DNA of 64,000 nucleotides, from NCBI RefSeq assembly GCF_014763045.1, contig NZ_JACTAG010000002.1, positions 1,240,001 through 1,304,000 on the forward strand. Direction: 5' to 3'. Positions within the stretch are counted from its first letter, which is position 1; each line of letters starts with the position of its first letter. The position numbers and the translations under genes are program-made. Shown piece by piece: positions 7,941 through 17,607 of this stretch. The notes below the pieces were generated by a model, which made no database searches, was not told the origin of the DNA, and worked only from the letters and a program-made list of their open reading frames with translations. The DNA is from Sulfitobacter aestuariivivens. GTDB lineage: Bacteria > Pseudomonadota > Alphaproteobacteria > Rhodobacterales > Rhodobacteraceae.

Positions 7941-10505
7941 AACACTTGGCCTGATTGCTTTGAGCACCTCCGGCACCACGATAATCGGCAGTGCGAAGGC
8001 ACCGATCAGCAGCCATTCATCAACCCCAATCTTCACGGTGTGCAGCAGTACCTGCAGTGGTGACCAATAAACCGCAAGAACCTGCGCACCCAGTGTGATC
8101 GTAAGCGCTGCAAGCAGGAACGGATTGCTGAACCACCCGATCCGCGATGTGGTCAGGCTCAATGAGCGGAAGGCGAAGACGCTGACCTTCTCAAAGACCA
8201 CCATGGCGGTGAAGGCTGTTGTGCGCGCGAGGTCAACGCCTAAATCCATCAGATGGAAAAAGATCCAAAGGCTCGACAGCCCGGTGTATGTGCCCAGCAA
8301 AACGATTGTGGCAATCCCGCGCGCGCCCAGAATGGGGGCGTCCTTTTGGCGGGGGCTTTGTTGCATCTGATCGGGTTCTGATTTCTCCAGACCCAAGGCA
8401 ACAGCCGTGACCCCATCGGTCACGAGGTTCATCCACAAAATTTGAGTTGCGAGAAACACCAACGGTCCGCCAATGGCGATGTTGATGACCAGCGCAATTA
8501 CCTCTCCTGCATTCGAGGATAGCAAATAGCGTACAAACTTTTGCACGTTCGCAAATTGCCGGCGCCCCTCGCCAATGGCGCGAACAATCGTGGCAAAGTT
8601 GTCGTCCAGCAGGACCAGATCCGACGCGTCGCGCGCCACATCTGTTCCTCTGATCCCCATGGACACGCCAATATCCGCCTGTTTCAGAGCCGGTGCATCA
8701 TTCACGCCATCGCCGGTCATCGCGACGATTTGCCCCTGCGCCTGCAGGGCAGAGACGATGCGCAGTTTCTGTTCCGGCTTGGTGCGGGCAAAAAGTACAT
8801 CACCGCGCAGGACATCGCCCAGTTGGCTGTCGTCGAGTTCGTCCAGTGCGTCACCGGTCAGATGTTGCGTGATTCTGAGGGAAAGCTGACCGGCTATGGC
8901 ATTGGCCGTAATGGGGCTGTCGCCAGTGATCATTACGATGCGAATGCCTGCTGACTTGGCCATTGCAATGGCACCGCGGACCTCCTCGCGCGGTGGATCG
9001 ATCAGACCAACGAGGCCAAGGAACGTCATGCTTTCCTCAACAATCTGGTGATCGGGCGCGTTGCGCCGTGCAAAACCCATCACGCGCAAACCACTTTCCG
9101 CAAGGTGCGTATAGGCATGCTCGATGCCTGCCCGATCTTCTTCGGTGAGAGGGCGTGCGCCTGATCGTGTCATCACATTGCTACAGATCTCAAGCACACG
9201 TTCGGGCGCGCCCTTGGTCAGCACCTCTGCAGTGGCACCAGACTGAAACAACACCGACATTCGTTTGCGGGCACTGCTGAACGGCAGCTCGGCCAGCAGG
9301 TTTCGTTCTTCGGGCAACTCGCACCATCCCTTATAGCCCAGTGTTATCAATGCCCCTTCTGTCGGAGCACCGACCATGTGCCAGACGTCGCCTTCACGGG
9401 TCAGATGTGCGTGACTGCAATAGAGCCCAGTCTTCAGCAACGCGCCCAATACGGGATCATCTGACGCACGAATGCGCGCACCGTTCCATTCAATATGTCC
9501 TGCCGGGTCGTATCCCGTGCCGGTCACCAAATAGGACCTGTCCGGGGTCCATATTTGTGTCGCTGTCATCTTGTTCTCGGTCAGCGTGCCGGTTTTGTCT
9601 GTGCAGATCACCGACGCGGCACCAAGCGTTTCAACGGCTTGCAACCGCCGCGCCAGCGCATTGTGGCGCACCATTGCGGTCGCGCCCAATGCCAACGTAA
9701 TGGTCACTACGGCGGGCAAGCCTTCAGGGACCATGGCAACGGATAAGGACAGGCCGGTCATCACCATCTCGGTTAGGTCGCGTCCTAACCAGATCCCAAG
9801 GCCCGAAACCCAAGCGGCGACCAAGAGCGCGGCGATGCCAAGTTGACGGGCCAGATGACCCAGCTTGATCTGAAGATTGGTGGTTTTCGACCCGACCGAA
9901 CTTGTCAGATGCGCGATCTTGCCGAATTCCGTCGTGGCACCAGTTGCAGTGACCTGCGCTTCGGCCCGACCAGCAGTAACCGATGTGCCTGCAAAAACGG
10001 CGTTGCTTTCGTCAGCATCGCCTTTCGCCACTGGGATGGATTCGCCCGTCAAGACGCTTTCATCCACAGAAAATGCTGCCGCACGCAGCAGTTGGGCATC
10101 CGCTGCAATCTTTGTACCCGATGTGAGGATCAGAATGTCACCAGGCACGATGTCTTTGGCTGGGAGGACTTGCTCTCGACCATCGCGCAGGACAATGGCT
10201 TGGGGGGACAGCATGTCGCGTAACGTGTTAAGCGCAGTTTCTGCTTTCCATTCCTGCACAAACCCAAGGCCTGCATTCAGGACGACTACCAACCCGATGG
10301 TCAGTGCGTCCACCCTTTCCCCAAGCGCCAATGCGACAGCGGCAGCGACAATGAGGATCAACACCAGAAAGCTGGAGAATTGTCGGAGCAGCACGCGAAA
10401 AGGGCCTGTTTGCTTCACGGTAGGCAGTTCGTTCCAGCCATGCAGGGTTCGGGCGGCGCGCACCTCGGCCTCTGTCAGACCAGTTGGAATGATGTCATCT
10501 GCCAT
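7905..10505 (-). CDS. P-type cation ATPase, Ca2+ (P2A) type
   Basis: 866 residues. Actuator motif TGES, phosphorylation motif 'DKTGTLTENKM', nucleotide-domain 'KGAPERVLEIC' and hinge 'GDGVNDAPALKQADIG' are all present. Membrane residues resemble SERCA: 'PEGLPAVVT' in M4, 'SNAGEV' in M5 and 'MNLVTDGVTAVALGLE' in M6, which hold the calcium ligands in SERCA. That supports Ca2+ export over Na+/K+ or heavy metals, although Mn2+ remains possible. Length is usual for a bacterial P2 ATPase. AGGA lies upstream of the ATG. It is transcribed divergently from the phasin, with a degenerate FNR-like box between them. Confidence 0.9.
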   Translation of the reverse strand: MADDIIPTGLTEAEVRAARTLHGWNELPTVKQTGPFRVLLRQFSSFLVLILIVAAAVALALGERVDALTIGLVVVLNAGLGFVQEWKAETALNTLRDMLSPQAIVLRDGREQVLPAKDIVPGDILILTSGTKIAADAQLLRAAAFSVDESVLTGESIPVAKGDADESNAVFAGTSVTAGRAEAQVTATGATTEFGKIAHLTSSVGSKTTNLQIKLGHLARQLGIAALLVAAWVSGLGIWLGRDLTEMVMTGLSLSVAMVPEGLPAVVTITLALGATAMVRHNALARRLQAVETLGAASVICTDKTGTLTENKMTATQIWTPDRSYLVTGTGYDPAGHIEWNGARIRASDDPVLGALLKTGLYCSHAHLTREGDVWHMVGAPTEGALITLGYKGWCELPEERNLLAELPFSSARKRMSVLFQSGATAEVLTKGAPERVLEICSNVMTRSGARPLTEEDRAGIEHAYTHLAESGLRVMGFARRNAPDHQIVEESMTFLGLVGLIDPPREEVRGAIAMAKSAGIRIVMITGDSPITANAIAGQLSLRITQHLTGDALDELDDSQLGDVLRGDVLFARTKPEQKLRIVSALQAQGQIVAMTGDGVNDAPALKQADIGVSMGIRGTDVARDASDLVLLDDNFATIVRAIGEGRRQFANVQKFVRYLLSSNAGEVIALVINIAIGGPLVFLATQILWMNLVTDGVTAVALGLEKSEPDQMQQSPRQKDAPILGARGIATIVLLGTYTGLSSLWIFFHLMDLGVDLARTTAFTAMVVFEKVSVFAFRSLSLTTSRIGWFSNPFLLAALTITLGAQVLAVYWSPLQVLLHTVKIGVDEWLLIGAFALPIIVVPEVLKAIRPSVSPDKVVSREAA

Positions 10506-10560
10506 CGTTCATCCTTTGAGCGCTTTGTGATTGAGATATCCCCACAAAGCAGGGGGTTGA

Positions 10561-10574
10561 TTGAGCCATGTCAA
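10561..10574. promoter_or_regulatory. FNR-like box between ATPase and phasin genes
   Basis: TTGAGCCATGTCAA, symmetric TTGA(G)/(G)TCAA with only the inner base of each half changed. Plus-strand TAGGAT (10596-10601) is centred exactly 31 bp from the box, ahead of the phasin; ATATCT (10534-10539, minus) is at the same distance on the ATPase side. Confidence 0.55.
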
Positions 10575-10634
10575 AAGGTGGTGGCATGAGTGCCGTAGGA
10601 TTGCGCCATATGAACACTCACCGGAGGACTGACG

Positions 10635-10973
10635 ATGGCAAACAAGTCACCAAATGAAGAGAGAATACAGACTACCGAGGCACCGTTGAGTGCCGTCACT
10701 CAGCTTCAGGAGGCTGGATTGGGCAGCATGATGGGCATGGGCACAGCGTGGATTGAAGCTGTGAGCGACATGAGTGCGGAAGTTGCCCATTTTGTTGCGG
10801 AACGGATCAAGGAGGATGTGAAGACGCAGCACGAGATTCTGCATTGCAAGAATGTCTCCGACCTCCAGCACATCCAAGCCCAGTTCATCCAAAAAGCGAT
10901 GGATCAGTATCAGGCCGAAACTGGTAAACTGGTCGAAATGGGCACTAAGGCTTTCGCAGCAAAGGAAGACTGA
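10635..10973 (+). CDS. Phasin-family protein
   Basis: 112 residues, almost entirely helical and amphipathic, with the phasin pattern 'WIEAVSDMSAEVAHFVAERIKEDVKTQHEIL' split over residues 40-70 and 'QAQFIQKAMDQYQAETGKL' near residue 85. Phasins coat polyhydroxyalkanoate granules. GGAGG precedes the ATG. It converges on a PHA synthase gene with only nine bases between stop codons, which supports a PHA role. The FNR-like box 67 bp upstream suggests induction at low oxygen (inferred). Confidence 0.85.
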   Translation: MANKSPNEERIQTTEAPLSAVTQLQEAGLGSMMGMGTAWIEAVSDMSAEVAHFVAERIKEDVKTQHEILHCKNVSDLQHIQAQFIQKAMDQYQAETGKLVEMGTKAFAAKED

Positions 10974-10982
10974 AACCCGAAT

Positions 10983-12629
10983 TTAACCGAAAACGTAGTC
11001 ACCGGGCGCGGCCCCCAGTGTGTCATTGAGGGCCGCGGTTTCCACTTTGTGGCTGCTGTGATCCTTCAACCAAGCAGCCCAATGCGGCCACCACGAACCG
11101 TCCCGCGCAGCATGGGTGTCAAACCATTCGGGCGCGGTCATGTGCGTATCGCCCTCCGTTTTATGCGCGAACCTGAAATGGCGCCCTTTGTGTCCGGGTT
11201 CTGACAGTATCCCGCCGTTGTGCCCGCCATTGGTCAGAACAAAAGTTACGTCTGTATCAGTGAGAAGCGCGAGCCGGTACACCGATGTCCAAGGCGATAC
11301 ATGATCCGTCTCGGTCGCGACGCAATAGATGTCAGCTCTGATGTCGCTTAGCGCAACAGCGTTGTCATCTACCCTGAACCGTCCTTTTGCCAAATCGTTC
11401 GTTAAAAACAGTCGGCGCAGATACTCAGTGTGCATCCGCGCGGGCATGCGTGTTGCATCCGCATTCCACGCCATCAGCGGGTTGTCCGGGGTCCGCTCGC
11501 CCAACAGATAATGGCGGATCACCCGACTCCAGATCAGATCATTTGACCGAAGCAATTGAAATGCACCGGCCATCTGATCTGCTTTGAGATAACCCTGCGT
11601 TGCCATGATATCCTCGAGAAATGCCACCTGACTTTCGTTGATGAACAATCCCAGCTCTCCCGGCTCCGAAAAATCCACTTGAGCGGCCAACAGACTGACG
11701 CTGGCAAGGCTTTCATCCCCGTCGCGTGCCAACGCGGCTGCGACAATGGATAGAAGCGTCCCGCCCAGACAATACCCCGCCGTGTGCAACCGGGGATGAC
11801 CCAACTCTTTTACCCGACGGATCGCAGCTTGGATACCGAGGTCAATGTAATCCTTCATCGACAGATCAGCGTCTGTCTCATCTGGGTTCTTCCAGGATAG
11901 AATGAACACCTCGAAGCCTTGATCCCGAAGGTAGGCAACAAGCGAGCGTTGCGCCGTCAGGTCGAGAATATAGAACTTCATGATCCATGCCGGAACGATC
12001 AGGATCGGCTCTGGATGCACCTTTGCTGTGGTGGGTCGGTAGCGGATCAATTCCACTAGATCGTTCTGCATCACGACATCGCCGGGTGTTGTGGCCAGAT
12101 CCTTGCCAACCACGTACCTATCGGACGTGCGTGGTTTTTTGGCGAGCAAACGGTTGAAATCCTCCATCCAATAACGTGCACCGCGTAACAGGTTTTGACC
12201 GCCTTCCTCCTGCGTGCGCTTTTGTACCACAGGATTGGTCGCCGCAAAGTTGGCGGGCGAAATCATATCAAGCCACTGACGCGTTACAAAATTGACGATT
12301 TTGGCGTGTTTCGGATCAACACCGTGCATGTCGGTCGTTGCTGCGTCCCACCAATTCTGTGCCGCCAAAAAGCTGTGTGACATGATATTGTAGGGGTAAG
12401 CCTCCCAAGCGGGATCGGCAAACCGGGGGTCTTTCTCGCCGTCCCGTATCGACGGCTCCAATGAAAGCCTTATCAGTTCCGCTTGTTTCTCTGGCGATCC
12501 AATCATGTGCAGCCACCAGTCGAGAAAGGCCGTCGCAAGGGTCGCCGGGGAAAGACCGCCGGTCACTTGTCCTAATGCCGCGTGCAAATTGGCATCTAGG
12601 CCACGCGAGACTATGCGCTCCTTTTTCAT
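10983..12629 (-). CDS. phaC: Class I-like poly(3-hydroxyalkanoate) synthase
   Basis: 548 residues. N-terminal PhaC domain followed by an alpha/beta hydrolase fold with the PHA-synthase box 'GYCLGG' (nucleophile C287), D442 in 'TETDHVSPW' and H470 in 'NGGHNGG', a complete triad. The enzyme polymerises hydroxyacyl-CoA into PHA. It is the last gene of a four-gene minus-strand operon behind an ABC ATPase, an FtsX-type permease and an HlyD-type adaptor, and its start overlaps the adaptor stop by 4 bp. The pairing with efflux genes is uncommon; Rhodobacteraceae usually have a second phaC near the main phasin and depolymerase genes, so this may be the low-oxygen paralogue (inference). Confidence 0.9.
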   Translation of the reverse strand: MKKERIVSRGLDANLHAALGQVTGGLSPATLATAFLDWWLHMIGSPEKQAELIRLSLEPSIRDGEKDPRFADPAWEAYPYNIMSHSFLAAQNWWDAATTDMHGVDPKHAKIVNFVTRQWLDMISPANFAATNPVVQKRTQEEGGQNLLRGARYWMEDFNRLLAKKPRTSDRYVVGKDLATTPGDVVMQNDLVELIRYRPTTAKVHPEPILIVPAWIMKFYILDLTAQRSLVAYLRDQGFEVFILSWKNPDETDADLSMKDYIDLGIQAAIRRVKELGHPRLHTAGYCLGGTLLSIVAAALARDGDESLASVSLLAAQVDFSEPGELGLFINESQVAFLEDIMATQGYLKADQMAGAFQLLRSNDLIWSRVIRHYLLGERTPDNPLMAWNADATRMPARMHTEYLRRLFLTNDLAKGRFRVDDNAVALSDIRADIYCVATETDHVSPWTSVYRLALLTDTDVTFVLTNGGHNGGILSEPGHKGRHFRFAHKTEGDTHMTAPEWFDTHAARDGSWWPHWAAWLKDHSSHKVETAALNDTLGAAPGDYVFG

Positions 12630-13837
12630 AACGCAGCCCTTTCCACCAGTGAAACGCCAGCGGCGATATCGTCACTTGGATGCGTCACAACCCGCTCGTC
12701 GACTTCCAGACCGCTCAGCACCTCGACCATTCGGTCATTGCGTCGACCCAGTATCACAGCGCGTCTTTCGGCCAACCCCTCGACGGCCACAAACACCGCC
12801 CAACCATCGTCAGACCGGAAGGCAGCGCTGAGCGGAATCTGAAGGGCATCATCGGCGCGCCATTCGACAATCCGCAGAAAGACAGAAAATCCGTCCCCCA
12901 GATTGGGTCGCTTGTCAGCAGGTGTTGTCAGATCAAAATATGCATCGACCCGCTGTTCTTCGATTCCAAGTGCCGAAACCTTGGTGCGCGCTTTTGGGTC
13001 AATGCGGTCCAGCCTGGCTTCCAGAATGTCCGCACCGCCCCAACGTTCAACATAGGCCAGCGCGCCGGGCTCAAGCCGCACGGCGTCGTTTGATAAGATA
13101 TCGGCGACCAACTCCAGCGCGTCCGGATCACCGATACTGACCAGCGGCGTACCGATGCTGACGGGGCGCTCGCTTATTGCCTCGACGGACAAAACAACAC
13201 CATCGCTGGGGGCCTTCACCTCAACACAACAACTCTTTTTTGCTGTCTCAGCGCTTTCCGGCAAGAGCAGGGTGGCACGCGCGCGTTCAATCGCCCCGTC
13301 GGCCATTTCGATGCGAGCCTGCGCCGCCTCAATCGTCGCATTCGCCACGGCGAGGCGTTGTGTGTCGCCTTCCATTCGTGTGATTGAGGCAACGCCCCTG
13401 CTGACCAAGGCCTGCGTCCGCTCAAACTGGGACTGGGCAAAGCGCGCTGTTTCTTCAGCCTGTTTCAGATCGGCCTGCGCCACATGCTTTGCGGCAAATG
13501 CCTCTTGCAGCGCTGCTTCGGCCTGAAGTTGTGCGCGAGCATCCAGTAAGCCAGAAGAGGCGGGTTGCACAACGGCAACCACCGTCTCGCCTGCGCTAAC
13601 CCGATCGCCTTCGGACACAGGAGAACGCAACGCTGTGCCAGAGATTGGAGAGGCGACTTCAAAGAGGTCGCGCACCTGACTTTGACCATCCGCGTTGATC
13701 GTCACTTCCAGCGGGCCGCGGGTGACGGTGGCAAGATCGACCGGTACAGGATCCTCGCGAAAGCTGACATAGGACAGCCCGGCCACCAGAGTAACTCCGA
13801 AACCGATCAGAACCAGCGTGCGGGTGGAATAGGACAT
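12626..13837 (-). CDS. HlyD/RND-type periplasmic adaptor of an ABC exporter
   Basis: 403 residues. One N-terminal membrane anchor (residues 8-25), then the barrel-sandwich/lipoyl half 'VASPISGTALRSPVSEGDRVSAGETVVAVV', a long coiled coil (about 95-200) with many Ala/Gln/Glu, the second lipoyl half 'VKAPSDGVVLSV', and a beta-barrel to the C terminus. This is the membrane-fusion protein layout of MacA/DevB-like ABC exporters. A Cys pair ('KKSCCVEV') just before the second lipoyl half is unusual. GGGAGTG precedes the ATG. It lies 4 bp after the permease gene. Confidence 0.87.
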   Translation of the reverse strand: MSYSTRTLVLIGFGVTLVAGLSYVSFREDPVPVDLATVTRGPLEVTINADGQSQVRDLFEVASPISGTALRSPVSEGDRVSAGETVVAVVQPASSGLLDARAQLQAEAALQEAFAAKHVAQADLKQAEETARFAQSQFERTQALVSRGVASITRMEGDTQRLAVANATIEAAQARIEMADGAIERARATLLLPESAETAKKSCCVEVKAPSDGVVLSVEAISERPVSIGTPLVSIGDPDALELVADILSNDAVRLEPGALAYVERWGGADILEARLDRIDPKARTKVSALGIEEQRVDAYFDLTTPADKRPNLGDGFSVFLRIVEWRADDALQIPLSAAFRSDDGWAVFVAVEGLAERRAVILGRRNDRMVEVLSGLEVDERVVTHPSDDIAAGVSLVERAAL

Positions 13838-13841
13838 CGGA

Positions 13842-16205
13842 TCACTCCCTTGTTTTCATGACGGCAACCAGATCAAGTCCATCGAGCCGCCGGCGTACGA
13901 TCATCACGGAAACGAAGGCGGCTGTCAGAACGACGAGGCTGGCAACGGTGAAGGTTGCAGGTTTCAGGACCAGCGGGATCGCGTATAGGTCACTGCTAAA
14001 GGCATTGGTCATCAGTTGCGCAATCCAAGCACCGATGAGCCAGCCGAAGGGCTGTGCGATGAGCGCAATCAGCATCATTTCTCCCATCAGGATGTAGGAA
14101 ACCTCGCCCCGGCCAAAGCCGAGGATGCGTAGACTGGCCAGTTCACGGGCGCGTTCGGACAGTTGAATGCGCGCGGCGTTGTAGGTGACACCGACGGTGA
14201 TCAGCACCGCAATTCCAATGTAGATCGTGTTCATTACAACGATGTTCTGCTCAATCGTGTCCTGAAAGGATCGTCGGTTTTCGTTCATCTCGACAATGCC
14301 CGTGATCCGGGGCGTTTTCTTGATCGCAGCGTGCAGGGCTTCAGTCTGGCTTTCATCCAGTGTGACGTTCACCGTTGAAACGCGCGGCGCCTGGCGGAAC
14401 ATCGCGTTCATGGTCTCGAAATCCATGTAAGCGCCCAGCCCGAAATGCAGTTCAACCAGTGCGGTGACAGGCAGCAGAAACGTCTCGCGCCTGCCGCTGA
14501 GGAATTCGACCTCGATGCTGTCGCCCGCCTGCACCTCCAGATGTCCGGCCAATCGTTCGGAAAGCACAAGGCCGCCGGGCGGCACATCCAAAAGACGGCC
14601 CTCGGCATCCAGAACCCGGCTCAGGTCATTGCCGGGGCGACGGGATTCGACCGCGGCGCGTTTGCTCAAATGCCCGTGGCGCAGGATGGCGGCATGAAAC
14701 TGCTGGCTTTCGGCCTGCAGCACCCCTGGCAGATGGCGCACGTCTTCTACGGCTGTTTCGGGCACGTCGCTGGCAAACAGCAGCATCGCGTCCTGCCGGT
14801 TGGTTTGATAGAATGCCAGATCGACAATCTCATCCAAAGCGTCATTGATGAAGGTTGCGGCGATCACGGATGCCACGGCAAAAGCGAGACCCAGAGACGT
14901 CAGAAAGCTGCGCAGGGGCCACCGCAACAACGAGCGGAAGATCATGACGGTAGATTGCGCCAGCTGCATCCGCGCCATCGCCTCATCTATGATGGACCGC
15001 TTGAACCGAGGTGGGGCAGGGGGCTGCATCGCAATCGCAGGGGCCAGTTTGGCGGCTTTCAGGGCGGCATGCGCGGCGCCAAGGCTGGTCGTCAGCAGCC
15101 CGGCTAGACCCGACGCCGCATAGACCCAATAGGACACCCGAAAGATCACGTAGGGAAAGTTGAAAAACTCCGCGTATTGCGCGGCCGTGTCGCGCGCCAG
15201 CCATGTGCCTGCCAGCCAGCCGACCCCAACACCTACGACAGCAATCAGCCCGGCAAGCATCAGATAGTGCAAACAGATTTCGGTATTGGAATAGCCGATG
15301 GCCTTAAGCAGACCAATTTCGCTGCGTTCCAGCGAGATGATCCGACCCATGACCATACTGACCAGAAAGGCCGAGATACCAAAGAATATTGGTGGCAGGA
15401 TCGCGGCCATGCCTTTTAGCTGATTGATCTCAGCGTCCAGAAAGGCATCCGACTGGTGGGTCGTGCGGTCATAAGCCCCCAAACCGCCGAACGGTTCCAG
15501 CAGGGTATCAAGTGCATCGATCACCGGCGGGGTCTGCGCGCCTGCGGCCAGGGACAACGAGATATTGTTGAAAGCCCCTGTCATGTCATAGGCGGCAGCG
15601 GCGGCGCGTTCGGGCATCCAGATAACTCCGAAGGCCGAATTGTCAGGCATCATTGCGCCGGGCCCGATGGTGTAGATGAACTCGGGCGACAGGACGGTGC
15701 CAACAATGGTCAGTTCCCGTTTTCGCCCCCGCAAATTGGCGCTGAAGCTGTCACCTTCAGTTAGGACATTGGCATTTGCAAAGGGCGCGTTTACCACAGC
15801 TTCGCCTGAGCTGAGCGGATCAGGAAAGCGGCCGGAGACAAGCAACGGAACATTCAGCACTGGATCGGCGGTTTCGGGATATGACAGGATATGCCCAACG
15901 GCTGTGCGGTTGCGTCCGGGAATATCCAGGATTGCTTCGCCAGAGATACGAGCTTCAATGCCAAGCACCCCGTCAATGTGAGCAATCTCTGGCAGCAAGG
16001 ACCGGGGCGCGCGTGTCGTGATCGCGAATACATCGGCAAAACGATTGCGTTCATAGTAGGCGGCCCGCGTTTCTGACAGCGCGTTATACATGCCTACCGA
16101 CGTCAGCATGATCGCCACACCACAGGCCAGCACCAACGCGATCGCGACGGCCTGTATCCAAAGCCGTTTGAAATCACGAAGCAGTTTCCGGTCTATCGCT
16201 TGCAT
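13842..16205 (-). CDS. FtsX/MacB-type ABC transporter permease
   Basis: 787 residues with the duplicated FtsX arrangement: membrane segment near residue 20, a large extracytoplasmic domain, three segments about 270-380, another near 440, a second periplasmic domain, and three closing segments (about 660-780) ending in 'VIVRRRLDGLDLVAVMKTRE'. Such permeases drive lipoprotein, peptide or lipid export with a separate ATPase. ATG at 16205 ('MQAIDRKLL') is preferred, but two GTG codons at 16214 and 16217, overlapping the ATPase stop, are possible. Substrate unknown. Confidence 0.85.
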   Translation of the reverse strand: MQAIDRKLLRDFKRLWIQAVAIALVLACGVAIMLTSVGMYNALSETRAAYYERNRFADVFAITTRAPRSLLPEIAHIDGVLGIEARISGEAILDIPGRNRTAVGHILSYPETADPVLNVPLLVSGRFPDPLSSGEAVVNAPFANANVLTEGDSFSANLRGRKRELTIVGTVLSPEFIYTIGPGAMMPDNSAFGVIWMPERAAAAAYDMTGAFNNISLSLAAGAQTPPVIDALDTLLEPFGGLGAYDRTTHQSDAFLDAEINQLKGMAAILPPIFFGISAFLVSMVMGRIISLERSEIGLLKAIGYSNTEICLHYLMLAGLIAVVGVGVGWLAGTWLARDTAAQYAEFFNFPYVIFRVSYWVYAASGLAGLLTTSLGAAHAALKAAKLAPAIAMQPPAPPRFKRSIIDEAMARMQLAQSTVMIFRSLLRWPLRSFLTSLGLAFAVASVIAATFINDALDEIVDLAFYQTNRQDAMLLFASDVPETAVEDVRHLPGVLQAESQQFHAAILRHGHLSKRAAVESRRPGNDLSRVLDAEGRLLDVPPGGLVLSERLAGHLEVQAGDSIEVEFLSGRRETFLLPVTALVELHFGLGAYMDFETMNAMFRQAPRVSTVNVTLDESQTEALHAAIKKTPRITGIVEMNENRRSFQDTIEQNIVVMNTIYIGIAVLITVGVTYNAARIQLSERARELASLRILGFGRGEVSYILMGEMMLIALIAQPFGWLIGAWIAQLMTNAFSSDLYAIPLVLKPATFTVASLVVLTAAFVSVMIVRRRLDGLDLVAVMKTRE

Positions 16206-16210
16206 AACGT

Positions 16211-16918
16211 TCACCACACGATCTCGGACGGGGAAAGACGGGTCTCATTCGTACGGACTTCGCTGATCTTGCCGTCCTGAAAGAAGATCACTCGGTGCGC
16301 CATGCGCTGAATTTCTGCGTTGTGGGTAATCACAACAGTCGTCGTGCCAAAGCGTTCGTTAATGTCGCGCAAGACCTCAAGCACCTGCACCCCTGTGGTG
16401 CTGTCCAGTGCGCCTGTGGGTTCATCGCACAGCAGAATCTGCGGACGCTTGGCAATGGCACGCGCGATGGCGACGCGCTGCTGTTCACCGCCCGACATCT
16501 CTGAGGGGAAGTGGTCCATCCGCTTGCCAAGCCCGACCAGAGCAAGCGCCTCTTCTGCAGGCATCGGGTCGGGCGCGACATCCGTGACCAGTTGCACGTT
16601 TTCGCGCGCGGTCAGGCTGGGCACCAGATTGTAGAACTGAAAGACAAAGCCCACGTGATCCCGGCGGTACTTCGTCAGCCCCCGGTCAGGCAGATCGGTT
16701 AGTTCGGTATCTTCGAACCAAACACGTCCATCGGTTGCGTGATCCAAACCTCCAAGAATGTTCAACAGCGTTGATTTCCCGCTGCCCGAGGGGCCGAGCA
16801 ACACGGTAAGCTCACCTTTGTAGAGCTCCAGATCTACACCCGCCAAGGCGAAAACCTGGACCTCGCCGGTGTCATATACTTTGGTGATGCCTTGGGTTCT
16901 GAATATGACGTCGGCCAC
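16211..16918 (-). CDS. LolD/MacB-type ABC ATPase
   Basis: 235 residues. Walker A 'GPSGSGKST', Q loop '[14 protein letters not shown]', signature '[14 protein letters not shown]', Walker B '[12 protein letters not shown]' and H loop 'VITHN'. The sequence fits the o-type (LolD/MacB/DevA) class that serves FtsX permeases. First gene of the ATPase-permease-adaptor-phaC operon. An FNR-like box with a 31-bp spaced TATGTT lies directly upstream. Confidence 0.92.
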   Translation of the reverse strand: MADVIFRTQGITKVYDTGEVQVFALAGVDLELYKGELTVLLGPSGSGKSTLLNILGGLDHATDGRVWFEDTELTDLPDRGLTKYRRDHVGFVFQFYNLVPSLTARENVQLVTDVAPDPMPAEEALALVGLGKRMDHFPSEMSGGEQQRVAIARAIAKRPQILLCDEPTGALDSTTGVQVLEVLRDINERFGTTTVVITHNAEIQRMAHRVIFFQDGKISEVRTNETRLSPSEIVW

Positions 16919-16965
16919 GATTTCCTCCTGTTGTGACCAACATAAAATTGATCGCGATGTAGAGA

Positions 16966-16979
16966 TTGATTGATCTCAA
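16966..16979. promoter_or_regulatory. FNR-like box before the ABC/phaC operon
   Basis: TTGATTGATCTCAA, one mismatch. It overlaps the last codons of the flavodoxin-like gene. Minus-strand TATGTT (16939-16944) is centred exactly 31 bp away, and the ATPase start codon is 54 bp from the box centre. This suggests the operon has its own promoter and does not rely on read-through. Confidence 0.65.
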
Positions 16980-17488
16980 TTCCGGGAGATCAATCCGCCC
17001 GGCTCCTGCAATTCGGACAGAAAACTCGAGATTGTGCGATTCTCCTGCGCGGTGCCTTCGGCAGAGTTGGGCAGGGCACCTGTCGCAACAAAACGACGGC
17101 CGAGGTCTGACACGCCGGCCGCAAAGGCCTTCTCAGGTGGTGAATGCGCGCCAGAAGTGAGAAAAATCGAAACGACCTGCGGCAGAGCATCACCCTGCCG
17201 CATCAAGGCGCGCAACGGCACAGCGGGGTAGGAGGTCCAAACCGGGCCAACGAGGATCACGTGGCGATACTTCGTCAGAGCGCCAAAAGTTTGAGATCCC
17301 AACGCACCTTTCTGGCGGAGACTGTCAAAACCTGCGCGTATGTATCCCAAAATACGATTGCTATACTTGGGTGCAGTGATCTCTACCTTATCGGCATTGA
17401 GTTCCTCCGCCAGTTTGGCCGCAAGCCGTCTAGAGTGACCTGACCGTGAGTAAAAAGCGATGCAAATCTCCGGCGTATCTTTGGACAT
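16976..17488 (-). CDS. Flavodoxin-like protein
   Basis: 170 residues. 'IAFYSRSGHSRRLAAKLAEEL' is a flavodoxin-type phosphate loop at the N terminus, followed by 'VILVGPVWTSYPAVPLRAL' (FMN-loop region) and 'SIFLTSGA'. It should bind FMN and act in one-electron transfer or as a NAD(P)H quinone reductase partner. ATG at 17488 is chosen over 17551 because AAAGGAGAC is well placed before it, while the upstream start lies inside an FNR-like box. It is divergent from the second Crp/Fnr gene. Confidence 0.8.
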   Translation of the reverse strand: MSKDTPEICIAFYSRSGHSRRLAAKLAEELNADKVEITAPKYSNRILGYIRAGFDSLRQKGALGSQTFGALTKYRHVILVGPVWTSYPAVPLRALMRQGDALPQVVSIFLTSGAHSPPEKAFAAGVSDLGRRFVATGALPNSAEGTAQENRTISSFLSELQEPGGLISRN

Positions 17489-17544
17489 ACGGGTGTCTCC
17501 TTTGTTCGGTTGCCAAGGTCTGCATCCAAAGGGGCGACGTCCAT

Positions 17545-17558
17545 TTGACAAAGATCAA
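17545..17558. promoter_or_regulatory. FNR-like box between flavodoxin and second Crp/Fnr gene
   Basis: TTGACAAAGATCAA, one mismatch. It is 63 bp from the flavodoxin ATG and 56 bp from the regulator ATG. Plus-strand TAGAAC (17581-17586) is about 32 bp from the box centre, so the regulator gene is the clearer target. Confidence 0.65.
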
Positions 17559-17607
17559 TGGAAGCTCGCGATCCGAGAGTTAGAACAACCCCAACAAGGA
17601 CGAATTC

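Noticed and set aside
16948..16961. TTGATCGCGATGTA as another FNR box
   Set aside because: The second half-site has two mismatches and a better box with correct -10 spacing lies 18 bp away.
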